Shown here: piece after piece, positions 27,953-39,500 of the stretch
Position numbering within the stretch: position 1 is the stretch's first letter
Layout of the letters: every line of letters starts with the position of its first letter
Assembly: GCF_026213295.1 (NCBI RefSeq)
Contig: NC_079431.1
Span: 8,490,145-8,554,144 of the forward strand
Direction: 5' to 3'
Length of the DNA stretch: 64,000 bases
From: Gadus chalcogrammus
Lineage: Eukaryota; Chordata; Actinopteri; Gadiformes; Gadidae
Notes under the pieces: model-generated
Database searches by the model: none
What the model was told of the DNA's origin: nothing
Seen by the model: the letters and a program-made list of their open reading frames with translations, nothing else
Program-made: the position numbers and the translations under genes

Positions 27953-28110
27953 ATTTGTAGAATATGTTGTCTCTTTCTGTGTCTTTAACCCCACTGACTA
28001 GTTACATTAATCTTAAAAACCAAGTCAAAGTTACTGACGCTAACCGAGAACATACAGCTAACATCTACTCCGCAGTATATATAGGACTTCCGGTATATGC
28101 TGGTTTCAAA
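27953..28110 (-). promoter_or_regulatory. Candidate ubxn4 promoter with ETS site
   Basis: Immediately upstream of the ubxn4 ATG on the minus strand. ACTTCCGG at 28086-28093 reads CCGGAAGT on the gene strand, a consensus ETS/GABP site common at housekeeping promoters, about 135 nt before the start codon. Confidence 0.4.
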
Positions 28111-28520
28111 ATTAAAAGCTCAAACGTATTCCCATAAATGTTGTGTCCATTGAACTGCAATCAGGTAACACAAATATGACAAATACATTAAGACTCCAAA
28201 GTAAAAAATTGTAAACCCTTAATTATGATGATTGATTATCATTATTAACAGCTTCTCTCCGCCTTCAAACAATAAATATTATCATAATTCTAGCGTGTTA
28301 TATTCCCACAAAATCTCCATCGGTTTATTCATTCCGAGGTTTATCAGCTACATTTCGTCATACAATTTGAGCTTTTACATTGAAGTCCAAAATAATGAAA
28401 CGGAAGTATATCATCTACAACTTTTGTTTATCAAGACCGTTTCACCATACACGGAAGTGTGAAGCCCCCAGGAACAGTGCATACTTCCGCAATCCACCAG
28501 TGCTCAGCGGCCAAACCTGG

Positions 28521-28598
28521 GCTGTGTCCCAATTCCTAGGACGCATCCTTCGAAGGACGCGGTCTACGAAGGATGCGTCCTATGAATTGGGACACAGC
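28521..28598. mobile_element. 78-bp palindromic MITE with 5-bp target duplication
   Basis: Nearly perfect inverted repeat starting GCTGTGTCCCAATTC, flanked on both sides by CCTGG (28516-28520 and 28599-28603). Unit B at about 44556-44565 has the empty site with a single CCTGG, so the insertion and target duplication are directly visible. The superfamily is not assigned. Confidence 0.93.
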
Positions 28599-29631
28599 CC
28601 TGGTATTGCAGTCGTTTTAGCGGGCTGTGGACGGGTCCCTCAATTCAAGGGGCCCAGAAGTAGATATCCTCGTTCACTCCAATACAAGTTGGGAAGCAGG
28701 AATGTGTCTCCGCAAAAAATGACTTGATTTCAATCAAAGGCTCATAATTATCTTTATATCATGTACTAAACAAATGTAAATTTTCTCTTTTCCAAACGCC
28801 ACCTCAAGCGTTTTATTAGCCGTTTTCTGTAATTATTTTTTGCTGGAGGAGGGGTGGGCAGCTGAAAGGAGTCGTAGTGACACAAATGTTGTTTCGGCCT
28901 GGCATCCGAGAGGGCCTAGTTCACTGCTCCGTTAACTTATCGTGACCGAGTTTTTTTTTTTTCCTATAATAGGTCCCTGGATTCAATACATTTCAAGAAA
29001 GCTAACAGCAGTCAAGATTAAACAAAAGAAGGACACAAATCTGATTGTTTGAAGTGCCACATGTTGAAAATAAACTAAACCAATTTAGAACATGAAATTA
29101 TAACATTGAGCATATGAACACACACTTTACTTATATATAAAGTGATCTGATAGGAACAGGTTTTCAAACGATCTGATTGGCTGGAGTTTTTGAAACTTGG
29201 CAGCCCTGCACTGATATAGTGCAAAGATTACGGTAAATGTAGATGTAATTTCAACTATCAATTGGGTTATATAAAAGATATATAAAAACTTAAATGACGA
29301 AGCAATACCTGAAAAAAATATTACCCCTTGATCGTTTTACCTATCCAAAATCTGCAAAGAGAAGAGCTTGACAATGGTCGATTTGAAGGTAATTTGAGTA
29401 ATATTTCGTATAAACTAGGTATCTCTGGGCATAGACAAAGACGTCAAATAAAGAACACATAGGCCTACAATTGTTTGAGATAGACACACAAAAAAATTCC
29501 CGCGTTATTTTGTAATATGATTAACTTGTTACTACACGTATCCTTCTAAAATATATGCGGTTGAGTGCAATTCAATACAATAAAGAATGTATTTGTTAGC
29601 CCTTCACAGGTACAGAAGGAGTGCAGCTTTG

Positions 29632-30545
29632 TCAAGAAGCCTTGAAGCTGATGAGGTAATCAGGGTATGCCCCTGCATCGCTGAACACCACATAAACGGT
29701 GGGGTTCTGGACGTTATTTACTGCACAGTCGTGGAGGCCGCAGAGGGGATTACTGGGGTCCAGGGGGGCCGGCTCCACCATGTCAGGAATCCCCTGGCAG
29801 GGCTTCCCCACCAGCACCCGAGCCTGGTACATGTACTTCAGCCCCTGGGCGTCCGGGTAAGAGTATTTGTAGTTGCATGAGAACCAGGAGTGCTTGGCAA
29901 AATAGGTTCCGTTGCCGTACAGAGTGCCTGTGTACAAATGCAAAGAAATTATAGCATACATGAAAGACACAGGAAAAAAGATTAAATATGAAATAGAAGT
30001 ATTAACACTTGTGTGAGTGTGTATGTGTGTGCAGATGCATCTCTAACCATTTTTTCCACAGAAGCTTCTGTTGAAGCCATTGCTGTTGACCTTTTGGCAG
30101 ATCTTAGCTGTTGTGCCGTGGTAAAGGTCCATCTCATTCATGTTCTGGGGATATTTCTTGTCAAGCATCTGTTTTTTCACAGCGTATCTCTGCCATTGGT
30201 CTTTGCTCTGAATCCTCTGGATCTGTATTATAATTGTTAATTGTTGTATTATTAGTCACACGAGAGAAGGTCCATATGAATAATACATACAAGCTAAATA
30301 TATATCTCTCCAACTTTCAATGTATTGCTTTGCACAACAGTTTTTCTATCTACCTATTTATCTGAAATGCTCCCTCCTTACCTTGACCACTGTAAATGTT
30401 GCAGAGGTGGCACTATTGGGATTTTTGGATGTTTCCAGGAAATTAGCTTGAACCCGTTTGTACTGTTCAGAGGTTGGAGACAGATCCACTATGTCCAGAG
30501 TCTTGTCATCCATCCTGTCCCAATTTGTTGGTGGCTCTATGACAG
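29632..30545 (-). other. PARP14-A catalytic ART domain exons
   Basis: Exons 30382-30545, 30048-30222 and 29632-29927. Motifs: MDLYHGTTAKICQ (catalytic His), LYGNGTYFAKHS (Tyr), and NPTVYVVFSDAGAYPDYLI, where the third triad position is Val (29695-29697). H-Y-hydrophobic triads are those of mono-ADP-ribosyltransferases. Confidence 0.92.
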
Positions 30546-33500
30546 CTAAGATATGAGACATTCAAGACATATGTTGATGCTTTTTTTTCTGATTATTTCA
30601 TTTCTAGCTCCGGTATACCCTAAATTAATATATAATAGAAATACACATTTGGAATGTAAATGAATGTTTTTGTCACCAAGCACAACCTCTTCAGGGGTCA
30701 GCTACTTCATGCAGAAAAAATATTTTGGCTGAGTAGTTAATAAGTACTGAGTAAGTACTCAGCCTAAGTAAGATGTCTCAGCAGATGACAGCAATGCAAA
30801 CATTGTGTGTGATAAGTCAGGGAAGTAAGTTGGGTGCGACTTATTTTCATCCTAGTTTATTTTATTTTCCTGCTGAATACAAACTTGTTATGTACTCAAT
30901 GTGCTGTTGTTTGGTCACTGACGGATGGTGTCATTAATTAGGTAATTAATGCAACCAACCGTCAGTGACCAAACAACAGCACATTGAGTACATAACAAAT
31001 TTGTATTCAGCAGGAAAATAAAATAAACGTATTTCAAAGTATGCCGCCTGCTTTAGCCCCTCACAAAAGCGTATTATAAGGGACTGTACCTATTTCAGAA
31101 CCAGCCTTCAGGGTCCTCTTTATTCTAGCGATGGTTCCATTCCTGTCGGTCCGCTCCATCTTGTCCAGGTTCACAGTGTAGGTCTGGTTCTGCAGGGTGT
31201 AGCTGATGCGCTGCTCTTTCTTATGCAGGGCGTGCTCAAGATCTAAACTGACAGACGGGTCCAGTTCTGCCCAGGCCTCCCTGTCGCAGACCTCCCAGCG
31301 CACCGTCTTCCACTGCCTCTTCTCTTCTTCCTGCCGAGTCGCACGCTCCTTGGCCTTTTGCAGATCCTTCTCGATCTGGAGAACCATGGTCAGGACGTCG
31401 GCCTCCTTCCCAGACACGGTGGCCTTGTCCAGGGCCGACACACTGACGCACACCTGGAGGCTCCGGCTGAGAGCCACGATGGCCTGTTTCTCTGAGGGGA
31501 GGAGGAGGGCCAGGTAGGGGGAGCTGATCTGGAGCAGCTTCCACTCTTTCGTCACCAGGTCATCCACAAGTTTTTTGACGTTTGCCAGGGCACTCGAACA
31601 GCAGCCAAGAACCTCAACCTCCACTTTAGGGAAGGACACATCCCTGCAAGCACTTGCCAGACATACCTGGGAGGCACTTATTTTTACTGTAATGACAAAA
31701 AGGTATATTTATTACTTTGTTGGATCTTACTTACAAATTAATCAAGTAAATTACAAACCGATATAGGTTATAATGCAAGGGTATAGAATGATATGAGGTA
31801 GAACAATAGACCATTAACATACGTGATTCAGAGCAAATCTTGGCGATTTTGATATTCAATGTGTCTAGTATATTATAGACACAGTGTCTATTATAGTGCA
31901 GAAAGATACAGCAGAAACTTTAACCCCCACTGTCACTTTTTTGACTGCTTGTGTCACTTTCTTACATTTCATCAAGCTCTTCAGAAAGTCCTGGAACATG
32001 TCGGTTTGGAAAATCACAATATGGACATCCATAATGGACGATGTTTTGGTACTTTTTATGTGTTCTTCTACTGCAGTGACCATTGCATTTCCAACATCCA
32101 CTGCATGCAGCTTTCCAGCACCTGGGAAAAAGTTAGTAATCAGAAATCCTCTTGAAAAGCCATATATTAAATTGACTGTTCCATTTACATCAATATTTGG
32201 TACTACCAAAAGAGCAATAGAATGCTAATATTCATGAACAACAAGAACTTTTCTTACGGCCACTCACCAACAACCCGGCCCACAACATAGTCTGATTCTG
32301 ATTATACCACATTGTATTAGTATCTTTGGTCATCATCACAAACTTTTTATTAGTCACTAAATGACGAATGGAATTGTCGATTTATGAAGCCCACTTTTTT
32401 ATTGCAAAGATGCATTGGTGGGAAGAGCAATAGTGGCATTATGTCAGCCTACCTGTGCTGAGTGCAGGAAAGGAAACCGACCGGATTTTAAGGTCCTCGC
32501 AGATCTTGAAGACCTTGAGCATTGAGCTGATGATGCCTTTCTCCTTGGTCTGGCCCACCATGTGAATGATGTATTTTACCTTAAGGTTGCCAGGTTTGGT
32601 GATGACCACACCATCACCAGGTTGATTTCCTTTAAATCAGAGTGGAAAAACAATTGCATATCCAAAAGTCCACCTTTGGATATTCAAAGAGAAATGAAAA
32701 GGTCTAAATTTAAAATAAGTCCCTTTAAAGGCTGGAACAATTTAACCAAAATATATAAATATCTTTTAAATTTCACGTACCTAATTTGGTGCATTCATCC
32801 ACCACTGCTTGTCCAGCTGCGGTGAGAATAGCACCTGACACACCTGTAAAGAAAAAGTTAACTGTAATTTAATGACGAAGCAATACTGGAAAAAAATGCC
32901 TCCTTTGATGTCCTGGGGGTATGGAATTGTTGACAAGAGATGAATGAACAATTTTTTTGTACTACATTTGAAAAATAATAGCAACAATAGCCTCAGATGT
33001 TAAATTGGGCTAACCTAAAGCTTATTTAATTTGGTAAGATACAATATATATTTGGGCCAACGTTTCTGCCATTGAATTGCTTACCTGAAAAGAGATTCAG
33101 GCTGGTGTTGGTGGTACTGACGATAGCATCCGTTTTTTCCTTTGTTATGTCACCACACAACAGTTTCACTTTCACCGGCCCGATTTCAGCAGTGGTTGCT
33201 ACGAGTGATGGAAAGACCACAAGTCAGCAGAAGTAAGAACATTTGTAACCATGCAAATACTGCATACATGGTTACTATAACATACATGTTTGAATTTGTG
33301 ATTTCAAATGTTGTATTTAACAACAAAAAGTATAATAACCATGTTTGACCTGAGTAAACTTCCTCACAGGAAGAGGCATTACTGCTGTCGTCATCATCAG
33401 CCATATCCTTATCAATAAACAAGGTTGGACAATAAAAATCAAATAATGCTGATGACAATGAACTACTCACATTATTCTGATTTTTCCTGTTGACAAAGGC

Positions 33501-36500
33501 TGCTCATGGTATTGAAAATAGAATGTGCAATTAACTTACTTGTGTCATCCTTTTCCAGGAATGAAGGACCTGCTGACCCTCTTGTAACGCCTTGACCTGG
33601 TCAACCACTAGAAAGATCTGCTTCAGAGCACTGAATTTACGCTTTGAAAAATGGGCTTTAATGCCTAACAGCAGGGCAGTAACAGATTCTGGGAACTTCA
33701 TTCCACCACCGCCTGCAACAAAAGAAGCCAAGCTTGTTTACTATTTTATTTTACTTTACTTCAATTAGATTAGGGCTAGATTCAAATTCTCCGATAAAAA
33801 TTCGTAAAAAGAAAATCGTATTTAAATTGGATATTGACTGCCTTTTTGGACATGTTGGATATTTTTAATAATTCACCAGGTTTGAGGGTTCCTTGTACAA
33901 TTTACTGTATAGTTTAGCGAATATCAATATTGAATATGATGAAATTGAATTGGAAATCTATTAGAAGGATCTCTTTGGTATATCAGTGACGATACCCAGC
34001 CTGAAACTTGCATCAAGCCATGAAGATCCGCTGTAAGCATTACCAGTTCCAATGGCAGGAAATGACACAGAGGTGATCCATCTATCCTCGCAGTGCTCCA
34101 GCACATTCTTCACACGCTCAACAGCCTGCTCCAAACTTTTCGGGCCTACTATGTGGATGATGAAGTCACACTGCAGGCTTCCTCCGCTGGTCACTGCTGC
34201 ATTGTTGCCCCTCAGTGGTCCTTGGGCCAGAAAAAGTAGTCTGACACAATCACTAGGACAATTGGAGTGCAGTAAAAAAAATTCTGCCCCTAACATAAAT
34301 ACATAAACTAGATATGTCAACGTTTGTGCATTTTCTGAAGAAAATACGTGCGGCTGTGCAAATCGCAATATTCTGTGGGCACGCTGACATGGTAATGCCA
34401 TCGAATGAGCTAGCGTGCTGAGTTTCAAGTCCCTGGGTTGCTGACAATGGGGCTGATCTTTTTTGGGGGGTTTACGAGTTATGATGCCCCCTGTTGCCGA
34501 AGCGGTATGTAACCAACATTAAAGTGATACAGTAATAATAAACTATTCAAAAATAATTAACTTTAAAACTATCTGTTTCAATGAGTTTCTGCAGAGAAAG
34601 GGATTGTACTCCCGAAGCTGAGCTTCCGGGCTGCCGCCCATCTGCTCGTTTGGTAACTGTAGGCAGGGTACTCACAGGAACGCATATCTTACTAAAGAAA
34701 TCATGTACAGACTTTTGACAAAGTTTGTATGCGTGTGGGAGCAACAGAGACAAAAAAAAAAAACACAATTCCAGGAAAAGTGTTGTTTACATAATATGTC
34801 CCCTTTAATACAGTCATCTAATGGGAATAATTAAAATCGACCTGACCCTTTAAGAAACTCGCTGCTGCGTCAGTGCAAAGCGTAAGGTCAACCAGAGTTT
34901 ACAAAGAGACTGCCAAATTGAAAAACAAGAGACGAGACGAGCGACACTGAATAAGTAAACTGAGATATAAACCGATAAAATTAAGCTAAAGAAGCACGAA
35001 AAATCTACCCAGTCAGGATCTGTGAGAATTTATAACCTAAAACCACAGCGGTTTTGGTGAGTTTAAATCAAATTTATGTTGAACTATTGCTGTATATTTT
35101 ACTGTCATTTAATAAATGGTTGTGCAGCTAATATGGTTTGAGATGTGTAAAAGGTTTAATGTGAATGCACTTTATGTTAGTAGAAAATAGTACCAGAGTT
35201 TTATTTTCCTGTTAAAGACGGGGTGGTGAAAAAAGAACGGCGCCAAACTTCTTTATTTCTTATTATATATTAATTTCCATTTTATGTGTATGCTAAAAAG
35301 GGGCAGATACTTACGAATTTTGGAACACTCAACTTCAACTGCAGATCCAGCAGCATTTAAAATGGCCCCAGACACACCTTTTTAAGCACATTAGAATCAC
35401 ATTTAGATCACTCAGAGATTTGGTTTATGAGTTTGCATTACTGGGAAGACACCATTCAGTTCTCACACCACACAATAAAAATAATAATGAACTTGTGACA
35501 AACCATTTTTTAAGTTAACATCCTCGTTTGTACTGTTGACAATGGCTTTCACAGTTTCTGCAGTTATGTTTCCTTTCTTTAGTTCAATCAAGGCATCCTT
35601 AATCTTAACTAGAGTCAAAGATAGAAAAAAGTGAGAGATATTAGCATCACACGTAACCAATATGATGCAAACCAACGTGAGCACGTTCATTTGAAGCTGA
35701 TTCTAGTAACCGTAATTATGGCAATATTGCAAGTAATTGTTCACATCTATGTGTGATAATCTAATATATAATACATGGGAATTAAAAGAAGAAAAACAAA
35801 CCTTGATTCAGCGGTAAGTCATGTGTGATTACTGGAACAGCAGTCATCTATCAAAACAATAATATACAGCAAATACCTTCATTAAAACTAAGGTCTATCA
35901 AATCAATTACGAAGGACAAGTGAATCAATGAACTACCAAAATGACTAAATTACTTAAAACCATCTTTAATTAGTCTTACTTGTGTGCCAGCCCTGAGGCT
36001 TTTACTTTGTCTCGGCTTGTTGAAATACTTTTTGATGCCGTCATAATTCCTGTCTTCAAAGGCCACAACAAAGATTGTTTTAAGGCTGGAGAAGGGAGTG
36101 CATAATATATGCACTTTCACACCCTGTAGCACTGCCTTGGCAAAATCCTCAGGGAGACAGCCATCGATACCTATAAAAGATATTCATGGCATTCAGTTCA
36201 ATACACTGGTTCCTTTCGAAGGGCGGATATCTGGATGCTGTTGTAGAATGGAGAAAGATGCTTAACATAAACATTTTATTTTACCTGTGCCAATGGTAGG
36301 AATGGACACGGTGGCAGCTTGCTTGCTTTCACACAGATGAAGGACCTTCAGTATAAATGCACTGATCTTTACAGGTCCAGGAATATGAGCGATATGTTTA
36401 CAGTTCAGATTCCCACCACCCGTGAGCACAACATCGCCAAAAGCCTGTGGACCTATGAAATCCAGATGTTCAGAAAGGTTATGTTGAATTTGTGTTTTCA

Positions 36501-39500
36501 AGTATCAGATGCACGTGTTTAAAAATGTTGTTCTAGGATTTGTAGAGACGATAAATCATCATAATGTATGGAGCTCAATGTCGTATTAGAAATGGACATT
36601 ACCGTGTTTCTTGCATTCATCCACGACTGATTTTCCAGCTGCATTAAGGATGTCCCCAGACACACCTGAAAAGCACAGCATGAAAGATGAAATCTACACT
36701 TGATGTGACTATAGGCTGAAGAAACTTTTAAACATTGATAAGAAAAGAACTGAAGAACTACCAGTGTTCAGATCGAGATTCTGGTTGCTTGAATTCACGA
36801 TGACATCTACATTTTCCTTAGTGATGTCTGCCCTCTTCAAGATCACAGAGACTCTTCCAATCACTGGCATGATACAAATGAAAACATTTACAAAATAAAT
36901 CTCAGAGTGGTCATTAGTTCTTGAGCATTGCTCCTTTCTAATGTAGATAAAACATATTACCTATAGTGTTTGACACTTGTAGAGATGGAAGGGGTACAGT
37001 TTGGGAGGCACCTGGTGCGGAAGGAATGAGTGGTATCTTGGTTTTGGTGGGATCTGTTGGATGGTAACCCTGTGCCACAAGGTAAGATGCAGTTGGAAAA
37101 AGTGTCACTTGATAACATCAACTATTTAAATAATGAACATTGGACTTTTAAAAATTCACGTTAACAATTTGTGAACATACAGCTTGTGCAATTATTTTTT
37201 TAATGAACAAACCTACCAAGATTGTAAGGGCAGATTTAAATTCTTCAACTGTTTTGGGATCAGACTCAGTCAGATGAATGGTCGTCATTGATCCACAACC
37301 CAAACTAATGAAGCTACTTATCCCCTTCATTATTGCTTCACAGCTGTCTTTTACAGGAAACCCAAAAGTTCCACATCCTAGTGCTGGCATCCCCAAGGAG
37401 ACACACTGGTTCTCGGCACCCTTCAAAAGACTTTGCAAGACTGCTGTCACAAGATATGTGGAGTTCAGATCTGAATAGTTTTTTCCCCAAACTGGGATTG
37501 CTGCATATATGAGCTTTTTGGATTTTAGAGTGCCCGCGTTGGTCATGATCACATCTCCGGCCAGAAGACTCTGCTTCGCCTTCTCAAGTGCGTCAACATC
37601 CTTTTTAATCTCGGGTCCTCCATTTTCTAGGAATTGCTGTGCAACAGGATTGTTGAAGGACATGTTGACCAGTGGACAAATCAAAACGTCTGAAGTCTGT
37701 TTGGCAACATTACCCTGAGAAAGTGTCAATGTCACACCGCCCTTAAGATCATAGCTGATATTTTGTTCTGATAGTTCGAGATTGCAGCCCAAGCCTTTTG
37801 CCTGCATTTTGAGTAACAATTTATTATTCTTCAGGATCTTTGCCTCACCAGCTTTGGAGTACATGCAATTTCTAGTTTCTACTGTTCTTATGTACCTATT
37901 CACCACATTTATGGCTTCTTTGATGTGATCACTTGAAGCTGTGACTTTGAAACATGGAGATTGTGGATATCGGCAGGGCAAAATGGTGACCCCCAAGGCT
38001 TTGAGCTGAGGATCCGCTGAGAGTTTCATGAAAGACTCAACAAATTCAACCTCTTGACAAGTTTTCAGAGGGACGTCTTCTGTCACTACTTTCTTGTTCT
38101 TCTTTCTTCTTTCTTGAAGAAATCCCTTCACCTGGGCAATGACATTGTCGACCACAGAACGGAATCCACAAAGGTCCATTTTGTCTCCTGAAAATTCGAT
38201 GAGAACATTTCGAAAGTTGACCTTTTTTAGTTCTGCATGAAAGGTTTTCCATTGCCCACCAAAGGTTTCCTTATTGTACTCCCCGGAAATGGAAAGAGAT
38301 GCTTGCTTGATTACCTCCTTGAGTTTATATTCAGCTCTGTCAATGTCGCCCTTCTTAGCGAGAACTGTGACAGAATCTTTGCCACAGATCAGTACGGCCA
38401 CAATGTTGTCCTGATAAAAGTTATAATATTGGAAATTACATAAATCAAGGGGCTGCAAAAACCTTGTAAGGTGATAGGAAGAATCAAGCTTTTTGAAAGT
38501 CAACATTTCTTGGATTTGATAGATTAGGAGTTCTGCTGTTTGCACCTTTTCAAGGAACACCTCGAGATCTATGGTGCTTTTCACTACTTGCCGCTCATCT
38601 TTGGCCTTTTCCATCTTGCTCATGATCTTGAGCAAGGCAAGTGTCTCCCCTTCCACCCGTCTCCTGACAACCACTAACTCTGAGGTGCAGATTTTAAAAG
38701 AGATGAGGGCGGTAGCAGCATTGACTTCGGGACAACCACCCTTAACTCTCTGCCAGACCTCAGCCTTCATTGGGATGTGCTCCACAATGTACCTCTCCAA
38801 GATGGTCCGAACCTCTATTCGAGCATTAGTCTCCCAAGCGGGGCCATGCCGGAGATGACCCAATAAATTCTTGCTCATTGGCATCTTCAGCTCCAATTGT
38901 GGGTGCTTGGAGATAATGTTGAAGGAAACCATTGCATGGACCCTTTGAAGTGCAGATGTGAGCTCTTCTCTGAATATCTCAGTGTGACTGATAAAACTCA
39001 GGAGTTCGGGTGGGACTAGAATGGCCATATCAGTTGAGAACTTTGACCGATGGGGTGTTTTCCCTTTCAGAACCCACTGGAAGTCAGGGTAGAAGAGTTG
39101 TGCAACAAGCTCTTTTTCCTTCAGAGTGTGTTTGCGTTCAGCCACCCTCTGAGCAACTGTGGAAAAGAAGAGAATCAGAAATTATAAAATTGAAAGACCA
39201 CCAATTATAACCCTAATGGTCATTCTCGACTATTATGAGGCAGAAAAGTACATTTCCTTTTAACTGTATTTCAAAATTTAGAAATTTCAGTGATATAAGA
39301 CAGTATTTGCACTGTATTGTAATGATACCCACATTAGCCATAGATTAATATCTTTTTTTATCATAATGACCAGTAATGCAAGCCTTTAAAGTTTTCAGTT
39401 TGTTCTCTACGGTGAAGCCTTTGTACCAGAAAGATCTCAAAAGCTCATGTTTCAATTGTTCTACAGAGGTCTGGCCACGCTCACATACCAAATCTTTCTG

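Noticed and set aside
28232..28727. ORFs reading ...NSAYFRNPPVLSGQTW, repeated at 44424-44709
   Set aside because: Conserved only because they lie in the segmental duplication. Frames break between copies and cross a MITE; no family match.
34860..35060. Possible plus-strand alternative first exon with a donor-like gttttggtgagt inside a PARP14-A intron
   Set aside because: No ORF, no core promoter and no acceptor partner can be pointed to; it is duplicated in B simply by the segmental duplication.
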